IMG/VR virus record: IMGVR_UViG_3300000228_000003
Location: 27,991 to 91,990 of that record
DNA from: a virus
Strand: one strand, 5' to 3'
DNA: 64,000 bases
Shown: in pieces, positions 1 through 9,018 of the stretch
Position numbering within the stretch: position 1 is the first letter of the stretch
Layout: every line of letters begins with the position of its first letter
Translations under genes and position numbers: made by a program
The notes under the pieces: model-generated
What the model was told of the DNA's origin: nothing
Databases searched by the model: none
What the model saw: the letters and a program-made list of their open reading frames with translations, nothing else

Positions 1-2
1 TA

Positions 3-1154
3 CCAAAATATCCAATTACGGAAAATGGTATATGGATATATCGTACTAAAGCATCAGACGACGGTGATAAATGGGCTGCTAGTACACTAGAATTTTTAGA
101 ACAACGTATAAAAGATAAAAAGGTAGTATCGTATACTGCTTTTAAAGACCAGTATAATAAAGCAGAGGTTTATAAAGCTAAAGTACCTATATTTTTTCAG
201 ATAGATAGCTGGTCAGAGTTCGAGTCTGGTGATACATTTAATAAGCTTATGCATATGGGAGAAAATAATACTAATACGATATTCGCTACACAGGGGCTAT
301 TTAAAACTAAATTATTCCAATTACTACCAGCACTAACAACAAGAGCTAATGTTAAGTTCCAGTTAACTGCGCAGATAGGCGAAAATATAGATATGGCAAC
401 AGGACCAGCTGCTTATATTAAACCAACTAAAAAATTACAATATCTTAATAGTGGAGATGTAATAAAAGGTGTTAGTAATAAGTTTAATTACTTACCATCT
501 ATAGTATACTTTATGAGTCCGTCAAGAGTTTTAAAAAACGCATCCACTGGTGAGCAAGAGTATCCTGATACAGCACTTGGTGTTTTTGTGCAAGATTTAA
601 ATATTATAACTATAACACCATTACGTAATAAAGCTGGTAATAGTGGTATAGGAACACAATTAATAATTTCACAAACAGAGGGCGTGCTAGCGTCATTATC
701 AGAATTTCATTTTATAAAGGAACACGATAGGTTTGGTATTAGTGGTACACTACAACACTATGCTTTAGATTTATATCCAGAATGTAAATTAAGTAGAACA
801 ACTATTAGAGATAAGATAAATAAAGATTGGAAGCTAAGAAGATGTTTACAAATAACTGCGGATTTACTGCAGTTACAAATGTATAAACCGACATACGCAA
901 CTACTATGTCAGTAGGTGATTTATATAAAAAGATTATAGACTTAGGATATGATTGGGATATTCTTTTAAGAACTAGACCATATTGGTGTATCGACCAATA
1001 TAATGGAAATAAACCCCCATTTTTATCAGTAATAGACTTAATAGAAATGGTTGAAATTGATAAAAAACCTTATTTTTTAGATGAAAATAAGAAACCACTT
1101 AAGGAATATAAAGAGGCAATGAATAATGTAGAAGCGCATATGCGTAAAAATTAA
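3..1154 (+). CDS. RecA-fold ATPase (UvsX/RecA-like), C-terminal part; 5' end outside window
   Basis: The frame is open from base 3 without a stop, so the gene begins before the window and the first ATG (249) is internal. A hydrophobic strand ending in IDSW (near base 205) looks like a Walker B strand. It is followed by a segment of the type TTRANVKFQLTAQIG, and by LRNKAGNSG, which resembles the loop-bearing part of RecA-superfamily proteins; a conserved C-terminal region with KLSRTTIRDKI follows. The Walker A motif would lie upstream and cannot be seen. The likely role is ATP-driven recombination or repair. The next gene follows 11 bases after the stop with its own RBS. Family membership rests on pattern recognition only; another RecA-like ATPase is possible. 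Confidence 0.5.
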   Translation, partial: PKYPITENGIWIYRTKASDDGDKWAASTLEFLEQRIKDKKVVSYTAFKDQYNKAEVYKAKVPIFFQIDSWSEFESGDTFNKLMHMGENNTNTIFATQGLFKTKLFQLLPALTTRANVKFQLTAQIGENIDMATGPAAYIKPTKKLQYLNSGDVIKGVSNKFNYLPSIVYFMSPSRVLKNASTGEQEYPDTALGVFVQDLNIITITPLRNKAGNSGIGTQLIISQTEGVLASLSEFHFIKEHDRFGISGTLQHYALDLYPECKLSRTTIRDKINKDWKLRRCLQITADLLQLQMYKPTYATTMSVGDLYKKIIDLGYDWDILLRTRPYWCIDQYNGNKPPFLSVIDLIEMVEIDKKPYFLDENKKPLKEYKEAMNNVEAHMRKN

Positions 1155-1165
1155 GGACTAATTAA

Positions 1166-1504
1166 ATGGAACCAGTAGAAATAGGCATAGTTATTAAGGA
1201 ATTAAAAATTACACAACCACCACCTATACAAGATATTATATCTGATATAGGAAATAAGATTAAAGAACGGTCAACTAGCGATTATTTTAATTTTACTACA
1301 CATGTAAAAACAGAAGCTATAGATAAACAACCAGCTATTGACCAAATTAAGAGTATAAGAGTATTTATAAAATTATTAGCAGAGCTACATAAGAAGAATG
1401 TTAATTTATTTCTAGTGTCTGATGTGTCAAATGAAAACTTAGCTGGCGCCGTGCTCGATATGAAAACGGCTATAAAGAACATATATAATAATAAGGCTAA
1501 TTAA
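1166..1504 (+). CDS. Hypothetical protein, 112 aa
   Basis: Start is ATG with AAGGA about 8 bases upstream, directly after the RecA-like gene and 2 bases before the next, so it is probably co-transcribed. The protein is mixed charged/hydrophobic, has no membrane segment, and its C-terminal half reads as helical (VFIKLLAELHKKNVNLFLV). I do not recognise a family. Position suggests a partner of the upstream ATPase or a member of the structural operon; neither can be decided from the sequence. Confidence 0.6.
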   Translation: MEPVEIGIVIKELKITQPPPIQDIISDIGNKIKERSTSDYFNFTTHVKTEAIDKQPAIDQIKSIRVFIKLLAELHKKNVNLFLVSDVSNENLAGAVLDMKTAIKNIYNNKAN

Positions 1505-1506
1505 AG

Positions 1507-2340
1507 ATGAATGATAATAGAATAACCAGAGTAGTTGAACTATATGATAATAATACTAATAAAAACCTTTTACAAAATATAACTGTTAATATATTATTAG
1601 AAAGTGGATTACCAGTATTTGTTAATATTAATAAAACAGTAGAGCGCTGTAACATTGCATTACATAGTGACTTAGCTGGCTTTATAAATATAAATGACAT
1701 AGTAGGTATTATTACAGACCAAGAGTATTTAGCACTACATGGAGTAGAAAGATTTAATTTCGTAACTGCTATTTATGGAGGATTTGGCAACAGTAGAGTA
1801 GTTATGTATTATGATAAGAAATATAGTGATATAATTTTAATACCAGACCAAACTGATTTAATTATAAACGATAGTATCTTATCAGGATGCGCGTATGCTG
1901 TACTAGGTAAATGTATAACTAACCTAGTAGATGTTAGACAACACACACAGAGACTAGATGACCCAGTGTTACCATTAATTAAAGATACAAGTATTACTAA
2001 TAATATCAGCAGTACTAAGACTACGTTTACACCCGTAAGCATTAGTGTTGCTGATATATATGGTGTAAATCCTGGTGTTAGTACTAGGATATTTACCTAT
2101 CTTGAGCAGTCTATTACAAACAGTACAACAGGTGTGTCTAGTAATTATGGTATCCAAAATCTTAACGGAGATGTAGTTGTGTGTATAAATCTTGGTAAAG
2201 AGAGCGATATATTTGATGTACCTAATAACACACTGCCACTAGCAGGCTTTTATAGAAGAGGTTTCGGAACTACAGACATAATGTATTTTGGCAGTAAAAA
2301 ACCAGCAGACTTTGATTTATGGATTATACTAAAACTTTAA
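1507..2340 (+). CDS. Hypothetical protein, 277 aa, last gene of its unit
   Basis: Follows the 112-aa gene with a 2-base gap; an AAAG just before the ATG is a weak RBS, which suggests translational coupling. The protein is rich in beta-forming residues, Asn and Thr, with short Gly turns (for example YGGFGNSRVVMYYD), as is common in virion surface proteins, but no family is recognised. The stop is followed 5 bases later by a long stem-loop (2346-2377), so this gene ends the transcription unit. Confidence 0.6.
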   Translation: MNDNRITRVVELYDNNTNKNLLQNITVNILLESGLPVFVNINKTVERCNIALHSDLAGFININDIVGIITDQEYLALHGVERFNFVTAIYGGFGNSRVVMYYDKKYSDIILIPDQTDLIINDSILSGCAYAVLGKCITNLVDVRQHTQRLDDPVLPLIKDTSITNNISSTKTTFTPVSISVADIYGVNPGVSTRIFTYLEQSITNSTTGVSSNYGIQNLNGDVVVCINLGKESDIFDVPNNTLPLAGFYRRGFGTTDIMYFGSKKPADFDLWIILKL

Positions 2341-2345
2341 CTACC

Positions 2346-2377
2346 AGTATACTTGGTGAGTAATCACCAAGTATACT
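2346..2377 (+). terminator. Stem-loop terminator, 14-bp stem, GTAA loop
   Basis: Perfect inverted repeat of 14 bp around the loop GTAA, 5 bases after the stop of the 277-aa gene and followed by GCGCTTTTT. It separates that gene from the cassette promoter at 2391. Confidence 0.75.
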
Positions 2378-2390
2378 ATGCTGCGCTTTT

Positions 2391-2441
2391 TCCAATTTAT
2401 TTTAATTTTATATTATTAATATAGAACAGCTATACGATGTT
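2391..2441 (+). promoter_or_regulatory. Cassette promoter plus leader stem-loop, copy 1
   Basis: Contains CCAATTTATTTTAATTT, the box TATATTATTAATA (2409-2421), then GAACAGC-TATAC-GATGTT (stem arms 2425-2430 and 2436-2441, one mismatch). The same order of elements recurs before genes at 29068, 48648 (minus), 52376, 55428, 55947 and 56906. The gene follows with the shared AAAAGGATTT ribosome binding region. Promoter activity is inferred from conservation. Confidence 0.65.
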
Positions 2442-2465
2442 ACTAAAACAAAAAGGATTTATAAT

Positions 2466-2798
2466 ATGTCAATATTAGAAGAAACAGTTATCGCAGAAAT
2501 GCGAAAAGACAGTATGTTAATTCAAGAGACATCGGACGAGACTATACTGATAGCTCTTAAAGGGCTAAAGAGAGTATATGGTTTGTTCTGTAACATGCAG
2601 TTTGATAGGGGTAGCTTTGACCCTATCTTCTTCGACAGTATCGAGGCGTTATCTGCCGCCACAGTAACAGTGGTAGTAAGTTTATATGGTATGAACGCTT
2701 CTGTCGGTATTACAGAGTTCCTTAATGAGAACTCTGTAAATGACCAGCCTCGCGGTGTTTTCTTAGCGAGGATACTGGATAAACTACCAGTTGCTTAG
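2466..2798 (+). CDS. Cassette-driven small protein, 110 aa
   Basis: ATG preceded by AAAAGGATTTATAAT, the leader end shared by all cassette genes. Base composition is richer in G and C than the flanking genes. The protein is acidic at the N-terminus and then mainly helical, with MNASVGITEFLNEN near the middle; no known family. It sits alone between a terminator at 2346 and a bidirectional terminator at 2802. Sharing of the promoter-leader with the papain-like protease and beta-helix genes suggests a common expression time, perhaps an early host-directed protein; this is inference. Confidence 0.6.
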   Translation: MSILEETVIAEMRKDSMLIQETSDETILIALKGLKRVYGLFCNMQFDRGSFDPIFFDSIEALSAATVTVVVSLYGMNASVGITEFLNENSVNDQPRGVFLARILDKLPVA

Positions 2799-2801
2799 TA
2801 A

Positions 2802-2829
2802 GTATAAGAGAGATTACTCTCTCTTATAC
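2802..2829. terminator. Bidirectional terminator between convergent genes
   Basis: Twelve-bp perfect stem (2802-2813 with 2818-2829), loop TTAC, followed by a T-rich tract on the plus strand and lying 17 bases from the stop of the minus-strand 940-aa gene. Confidence 0.7.
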
Positions 2830-2845
2830 CTCTGTTGTATTTTTT

Positions 2846-5668
2846 TTATATTTGGTTAATGATAAGATTATAAGCATAGCTTACTATGTACTCACCAGAC
2901 TTATTTATACTTAATCTTTTTTTTAAGCATAGTCTATCTTCTTTATTAGTAAATATCAAAAACTTAGCCTCGTCGTTAATATCTATACTAGATATCTTAA
3001 CACCAAGTATTTTTTCACCAATGAACTGTTTTATTTTATCTTCTAAAACAGATATATCTAAATAACTATTATCTAAAAATAAATGTATAATTTTACCTAG
3101 AGTATGACTATATTGCCCTATCTCTTCTATAGATAGTGTGCTACCTTTAGTATATAATATTACATCAGGTACTACATAATACGGGAGATAATGCGTGCTT
3201 TTATTAACAGTCACACTAACAGGGTTAACCGTATTAAGCGGTTTATATTGCACTATAGTGTTTTCTAGTACTATCTTATTCATAACAGCTAAGTCATCAG
3301 TTAGCCAGCTATTGATATTATTATAAAATACTTTTCTGTATGTGTTATAAACATCTGAATTAGCATATAGAAAATCTAGTTCTAATAGTGTTATGTCCAA
3401 TGCTCTCTCTACCCCAGCATCGACATCTATTACAGGTACTCCGTTAGTATCAAGAACTAGGTCGTCTTTGTAATGTTTAATAATAGGAGTATCATCAGTG
3501 TTTAACATAGTAGTACCTGCTCTATGCAATATATTTCTAACAATTGAACCATCTACTATTTTTATAGTAGTACCATTACTAAAAACTTCATAAACGTCGT
3601 TTTCATAAGTCATAGGTACATCGGCTGCGTACGTTAAAAACTTTCTGCCTATATATGATGTTCTAACTCTATTCCATAGATACTTAAGATTAGTACCAAG
3701 TGTGTACTTTAATAAGTCTTTACTAACAACAATAAAGTTAGAACTAGTGTTAGTGACGATTTCACTTCTTAAGAAGGTACTTGTATTTATAGTGTTATCT
3801 ATAAACAAATGTATGTATACACTACCTACTAACGGCAGTAGTTTATTATATACATTACTAGTACCATTATTAATAATGATGTAATCGTTGTCTATAAAAA
3901 AGTCAGTACTTATATTAAACTCGTAAAAACCAGTATCAATATTACGCATACCTAAAAAACTAGCTTTAGCATCAGTACCATATAACATAAAAGTTGCTTG
4001 TAGTTTAATATCGTTTATGTTGTGTGCACTAACATATGTATTAGCTAATAAATCTATAACTAATTTATAGCCAGTGTCTGTTTTATAAATACCATACCTG
4101 TTTATATTAGCATTTTCAGGAACACTAGTATTTCTATCTACAATACTATATGTCGTTATAGCCGGACTATCTAAATCATATACTACAGATGTGACAACAG
4201 TATCATCTTTCTTTATGACATAGTAATACGGCGTATAGAAGTATCTGTTGTCATCTAGTAAAGTTATAAAATCAACACCTGTGCTACTATTAATAATATC
4301 GAGTTCCTCTTGATTAACTATAGATATAACGCTGTTGTTCTCTTTAAAGACAGCGCCTGATTTTACTACTATATATTTATCATTATGTATTATGTGTGGA
4401 TTATTATAGGCATCTTTAGATATATTAACAGTACAACAAAATATATCCGGAGAAGCGTGTATTAATGGGTCTGAACTCTCTGGTAAGTTTTTACTAGCAA
4501 CATACACCCTAGAAGTTATTACATCTAAAGCTTTTGTAATTTCAAAACCATTATAACTACCGTATTTCATTAAGTTATGGAACGTAACTGGTACATCTAC
4601 AGGACCAGTACTATTATACACTATAGACTCTCTAAGTTCTTTTAAGGGCATACCATTTTTACCACCCTCGCTAGAACCACGAGACATAACGTGCATAAGC
4701 ACACTTCTACTAATAGCACTAGCTGCGTCTTGTGTGGTTTTTCCAAGTATTATACTAAAATCAGTTACTTTAAAAGTATTCAGTGGTAAATTAATATAGC
4801 CGGATGTCTCATACGTATCTATTTGTATATTACCAGTTAATCTTAAATTTATAGAATACAAGTCTGGTATTCTATAATACAACGACTTATCTACACTGTT
4901 GATATATATAGTTGGTGTATTAATGTCTATGTAATCTTCTACTAAAGATTTTTTAAGCTTTATATTACCAGATAATGTATTATACATAGCGTCTGTAAAG
5001 TAATACCAACTAGATAGTAATAATGTTTTTTTATACCCGTTGTTATCTAAGATAACATCGTTAATAGTACTGCGGTATACTTGCTTTATTCTGGTCTCTA
5101 AGACTATCCAAGTTTTACCATCTGCGTCGTTAAATTTTTCACATGGTAATATACTTAAATCTGATATAGAAATATCTAAATCATTATTATGTTGTACAGC
5201 GTACACACTACCATTATTGTAAAGACGCACCTCTATATCATTAAGTAATGTAAAAGTATAACCACCAACAACTATTTCTGTAAATATAGGTATTTTAAAC
5301 ATTGTGTAATTACCATCTATATTTTCTATACCATTATCTCTAACATCTATTAAATTAATATAGAACACAAAAGGGGCTTCTGATGGCATAGCAAACATAC
5401 CTTCTAATTCTTTATCTGTTATATGTCTAAATATTTCTTCAGGTGAAGATGCTAAGTTTGGGTATATTGACCTAGTAGTGACATGGTTTTCCATTTTTAA
5501 ACTAGCACCTATAGCAGACGTTGCTTCTAGTAACATAGTAAATGGGTTAGTTGCATCTTTTACATATAAAGTTCCGTCACTAGCTGTGTCTATCATACCC
5601 AGTATAGTGCGTTGCACCTGTGTTGGGTCGTCTAATATACTTCGTATATCTATAATAACGTTTTCCAT
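2846..5668 (-). CDS. Large virion structural protein, possibly baseplate wedge, 940 aa
   Basis: ATG start with AAAGGATAAATAAT upstream; the second gene of a minus-strand pair, only 5 bases after the 358-aa gene. The N-terminal ~120 residues (LEATSAIGASLKMEN, then SSPEEIFRHITDKELEGMFA) read like the N-terminus of large baseplate proteins of giant phages. The remainder is an Asn/Asp/Tyr-rich, beta-sheet-type protein with no membrane segment. Very large size and pairing with another structural-type gene support a virion role. A specific T4 gp6-like wedge assignment is only a guess. Confidence 0.45.
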   Translation of the reverse strand: MENVIIDIRSILDDPTQVQRTILGMIDTASDGTLYVKDATNPFTMLLEATSAIGASLKMENHVTTRSIYPNLASSPEEIFRHITDKELEGMFAMPSEAPFVFYINLIDVRDNGIENIDGNYTMFKIPIFTEIVVGGYTFTLLNDIEVRLYNNGSVYAVQHNNDLDISISDLSILPCEKFNDADGKTWIVLETRIKQVYRSTINDVILDNNGYKKTLLLSSWYYFTDAMYNTLSGNIKLKKSLVEDYIDINTPTIYINSVDKSLYYRIPDLYSINLRLTGNIQIDTYETSGYINLPLNTFKVTDFSIILGKTTQDAASAISRSVLMHVMSRGSSEGGKNGMPLKELRESIVYNSTGPVDVPVTFHNLMKYGSYNGFEITKALDVITSRVYVASKNLPESSDPLIHASPDIFCCTVNISKDAYNNPHIIHNDKYIVVKSGAVFKENNSVISIVNQEELDIINSSTGVDFITLLDDNRYFYTPYYYVIKKDDTVVTSVVYDLDSPAITTYSIVDRNTSVPENANINRYGIYKTDTGYKLVIDLLANTYVSAHNINDIKLQATFMLYGTDAKASFLGMRNIDTGFYEFNISTDFFIDNDYIIINNGTSNVYNKLLPLVGSVYIHLFIDNTINTSTFLRSEIVTNTSSNFIVVSKDLLKYTLGTNLKYLWNRVRTSYIGRKFLTYAADVPMTYENDVYEVFSNGTTIKIVDGSIVRNILHRAGTTMLNTDDTPIIKHYKDDLVLDTNGVPVIDVDAGVERALDITLLELDFLYANSDVYNTYRKVFYNNINSWLTDDLAVMNKIVLENTIVQYKPLNTVNPVSVTVNKSTHYLPYYVVPDVILYTKGSTLSIEEIGQYSHTLGKIIHLFLDNSYLDISVLEDKIKQFIGEKILGVKISSIDINDEAKFLIFTNKEDRLCLKKRLSINKSGEYIVSYAYNLIINQI

Positions 5669-5673
5669 ATTAT

Positions 5674-6750
5674 TTATCCTTTACTATAAATTTTTACCAA
5701 TTCTTTATAGGTGTGACTATCTTTCTTTATCCACCATTCTAATTCGCCATTTGACGTATTTATCCTAGGATACGCTCTATTACTAACTGCCTGTAATAGT
5801 GATTTAGGTACTTTTTCCATCATATTAGTATCTTCATTAGTTTCTAATTTTAACATATCCTTATTAAATATACCTACAGCTTGGTTAAACTCATACATCA
5901 GTATATCCTCATTGTACATAGCACCAAATGATTTAAACCTAATAGGTATTGTTCTTATTGTGTCGTTATAAACAGTACTATTAGCAGTAATGTCAAACAC
6001 ACCACCTAGTGGTATATTGATAGGAAAACTAGCCCCAGTAGTAGCTATGTATTTTACATGCGTGAGTGTTTCATCTAGTATTAGAACATAAATTCTTGTT
6101 TGGTAATCTATTTCATTCTCTGCTATAAAGTCCATGTATTTAGACATTTTACCTTCGTATATAAGTGTCATATATTTCGTCCAAGTACTAAGCAACAACA
6201 TTAGTGTGTCGTCTTGTACATTATTAAATGTAGCATTAATATCATAACTGCCATACAACTCCATACTACCATCGGCTATACCCCATCTTTGCCCACGCAT
6301 ACCCTCTTTACTCTCATACGTCGGAACGATAGGGTCTGGCCATCCAGATAATGATAGTAGTGAGTTAGATAGTAAAGGTATAAAGCAATTCTCTTCATCC
6401 ACTAATGCTGATTTACCTAATGGTCCAGTACTAAGTCTTGGGTCTAATATTCTACGAACATAACCATGTGCTGAATTGCTATTTGTACTTAACATATTAT
6501 AAAAACTTCTTACATTAGCTAAGTTAACATTTGTTAAGTTTAGTTGCGGTCTAGTAAAAAATACTTTACCATACACCGTTTTAGAAATAGACGCGCTATT
6601 TTTACCGCCTGTGTTTAGACCATAAAGCGTGTTACTTATAGCTCTGTCTTTAGAATTTATAGGTTGCGTATAAGTAAAAAAATTATCTAATGTAGAAACT
6701 CTACTTAGATTAAAATTAACAAAAGGATTTAATTTTTCTAAAACAGCCAA
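5674..6750 (-). CDS. Virion structural protein, 358 aa, TTG start
   Basis: Start is TTG at 6750 with a very strong AAGGAGGATATAAAC in front; there is no ATG near the RBS. The segment GKVFFTRPQLNL (about residues 61-72) resembles a phrase I associate with tail/baseplate structural proteins of several jumbo phages. The protein is soluble and about half beta. It leads the minus-strand pair with the 940-aa protein and diverges from the 428-aa gene across a 61-base gap holding both promoters. Tail or baseplate component is the likely role. Confidence 0.5.
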   Translation of the reverse strand: MAVLEKLNPFVNFNLSRVSTLDNFFTYTQPINSKDRAISNTLYGLNTGGKNSASISKTVYGKVFFTRPQLNLTNVNLANVRSFYNMLSTNSNSAHGYVRRILDPRLSTGPLGKSALVDEENCFIPLLSNSLLSLSGWPDPIVPTYESKEGMRGQRWGIADGSMELYGSYDINATFNNVQDDTLMLLLSTWTKYMTLIYEGKMSKYMDFIAENEIDYQTRIYVLILDETLTHVKYIATTGASFPINIPLGGVFDITANSTVYNDTIRTIPIRFKSFGAMYNEDILMYEFNQAVGIFNKDMLKLETNEDTNMMEKVPKSLLQAVSNRAYPRINTSNGELEWWIKKDSHTYKELVKIYSKG

Positions 6751-6811
6751 GTTTATATCCTCCTTCTAGGCGGTATTTCAATGAAAATTCAGATTAATAT
6801 GGAGAAAACAT

Positions 6812-8098
6812 ATGATAGAACAGGTTATTGGGTTAGGTACAGGGCTAGTAAATCTATTAAAAATAAATGATGTTTTACAAAATAGCAGCGACATTACTGA
6901 CATAGATACTAAGTTAAGAGAGTTACGAGACAATAATAATAAATATGCATTATTAAAAACTAAAGGCTCTATAGTAAGACTTACAAAAACTTTACAAATA
7001 ACACCTACGGTGATTATTTCTAAAACTTTACAAAGAGAAGAAATAATACAAAGAATAATATCTGCTAATTTAGATTTATTTACAGCTTTTTTTACACAAG
7101 CATTCAATATGATAACTGGTATATATGGAGAAAAGCCATCGTATGCTCTGTCTATACTAAGTACTGAGTCAACTACAGAAGTAGTAGCTAGAGACGCTAT
7201 AAAAAATATCTTTAGTGGTGGGCATCTAGGTGTTACTTTTGAAGATGATGACACGTCTTTAACAGATATGTTACTAGATGACAGTGTAGTAGGTAGACCA
7301 ACTAAGAGACCTATTAATGGTGATGTAGCGGGTAACACTTCGGTATCTACTAGAGGCAATGATTTTAAAGACACATTACTCAGCAGTATATATATGCGAG
7401 AAATTATGATAAAAGTAGACTTACCATACGGTGTAATAACTAATAAAAATGAGTTCGAAGAAGCAAAAAAATCAAATAAGAATGTTGAACCTATCTTTAA
7501 AGAGATGGGTAAAAAGACTATAGAGCTACCATTACTAATAAGAGCTAATATAAAATATATTGAACCATCTAGTTTTTACGACGCTATATCTACTAACAAC
7601 ACTAGAAGAAAAATAGGTTTTAGATTTAACGAATGGCGTTCTGGTTTATTGTCTTTAAAAGATTTATTATTAGCAGATGATTTAATAACAGAGTATGGTA
7701 AAGCTGCTTTTAGAGATAGAGATGATTTATTAAATTTTATTAATAACAAAAACGCAGCGGCTAATAGTAAGTTATTGATGGATAGAACTATTGGATTTCA
7801 GAAATACTATAATATGCTGATTATTGATAAAACAGAAGCAATTTACGCGTCAAGAGAAATGATGGGTGATATAACAACTGAAAAGAATAAAGACAATTTC
7901 TTAAATGCTATAGGTGGATTAATGTTTAGTGTAGTAGATACATCTTGGGAAGTAGTTGATATACATATAAGAGATTTAAAAGGTGTTTCTAGCGTTAGTT
8001 TTAAAAATCTTAAAAAAGGTGGTAAGAACGATAGTGTCGTTAATGAGCTAACAGACGTGTTCAAAAGTATGATGATGAACAGAGCGCCGTCTTTTTAA
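6812..8098 (+). CDS. Probable virion/baseplate-associated protein, 428 aa
   Basis: ATG with GGAG upstream. The first 20 residues are hydrophobic (VIGLGTGLVNLL) but not a clear signal peptide. The middle is charged and helical, and a conserved-looking region near 215-265 (KVDLPYGVITNKNEFEEA) precedes the C-terminal third. It heads a plus-strand run (428, 298, 465, 533 and 790 aa) with short gaps. Diverging from two structural genes, it most likely encodes a particle component. No family recognised with certainty. Confidence 0.45.
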   Translation: MIEQVIGLGTGLVNLLKINDVLQNSSDITDIDTKLRELRDNNNKYALLKTKGSIVRLTKTLQITPTVIISKTLQREEIIQRIISANLDLFTAFFTQAFNMITGIYGEKPSYALSILSTESTTEVVARDAIKNIFSGGHLGVTFEDDDTSLTDMLLDDSVVGRPTKRPINGDVAGNTSVSTRGNDFKDTLLSSIYMREIMIKVDLPYGVITNKNEFEEAKKSNKNVEPIFKEMGKKTIELPLLIRANIKYIEPSSFYDAISTNNTRRKIGFRFNEWRSGLLSLKDLLLADDLITEYGKAAFRDRDDLLNFINNKNAAANSKLLMDRTIGFQKYYNMLIIDKTEAIYASREMMGDITTEKNKDNFLNAIGGLMFSVVDTSWEVVDIHIRDLKGVSSVSFKNLKKGGKNDSVVNELTDVFKSMMMNRAPSF

Positions 8099-8118
8099 AT
8101 AAATAAATAAGGATAAAC

Positions 8119-9015
8119 ATGCTAAGTGATGTAATAGAGTATTTTAAAGATATTTATACGTCTTTTACAAAAGATAATACACTAAGAGCCGTATCGCAAC
8201 TAGCCACAGCTCTTAGTAGTGATGTGATACCAGCTTTAACTATGTTAGATAGTAATTCTAATTTAGAGGTAATAAAAAGAAGCGTACTGCTAACTAATAT
8301 TAATAAATTAGCTAAACTAGGTGCCAAGGATAATGTGGAGTTAATTTCAATCTTGTTAGAGCGATTTAAAATATACGAAAAAAAGTGTCAAGATTTAGAA
8401 GAACTAGTAGAAAGTAATCTAGCTAATTACACAGCTAACACTGGTACTAGTCTAAAAGATATAACCATACTAAAAGTTATAGAAGATATATCAGATTTAA
8501 CACTTTATACACTAGATATTATAGACTATATTTTATTAAATGGTGGCGATAGTAATAACTATCCAGCTGCTAAAATAAAATATATTAAAGAAGGTGTGTA
8601 TCCATATGTTAAACTTTTAGATTATTATACTAGAGAAAAGTTGACATCCATTATAAAAATTATACCAAAATTATCTGATAAAACAGTGGATGTTGTCAAT
8701 AATAAAAAAAGTATGGTTATGACATTATTTGGTAAAACAAGTAGTGATGTAGAAAATTTACCTATCAACGGATTTATAGGTAATCCTATCTACCATATAA
8801 GAATATATATGGTAGATAAAGAAATAGCTAAATATAAAATACTAAAAGATAAAAAGAAACTTATAGAACTTAGGATATTGGAACTTAAAGCAAAAGAACA
8901 ATCTGCACCAATAGAAGAAAAGAGTAGATTAGAAACAGCTATAGAGTATCACACTAAGATGTTATTAGAGCAAGAACGCTCTTTAGAAAAAGTAGAAAAG
9001 AAATATGGAGGATAA
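8119..9015 (+). CDS. Hypothetical helical protein with C-terminal coiled coil, 298 aa
   Basis: ATG with AAGGATAAAC upstream. Nearly all-helical. The last ~70 residues (from about 225) are a strongly charged Lys/Glu coiled coil, with YKILKDKKKLIELRIL and later KMLLEQERSLEKVEK. It ends 3 bases before the first internal head protein paralogue, whose RBS (GGAGG) lies inside its last codons. It may be a scaffold or tail-length-type helper; this is inferred from shape and position only. Confidence 0.45.
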   Translation: MLSDVIEYFKDIYTSFTKDNTLRAVSQLATALSSDVIPALTMLDSNSNLEVIKRSVLLTNINKLAKLGAKDNVELISILLERFKIYEKKCQDLEELVESNLANYTANTGTSLKDITILKVIEDISDLTLYTLDIIDYILLNGGDSNNYPAAKIKYIKEGVYPYVKLLDYYTREKLTSIIKIIPKLSDKTVDVVNNKKSMVMTLFGKTSSDVENLPINGFIGNPIYHIRIYMVDKEIAKYKILKDKKKLIELRILELKAKEQSAPIEEKSRLETAIEYHTKMLLEQERSLEKVEKKYGG

Positions 9016-9018
9016 GAT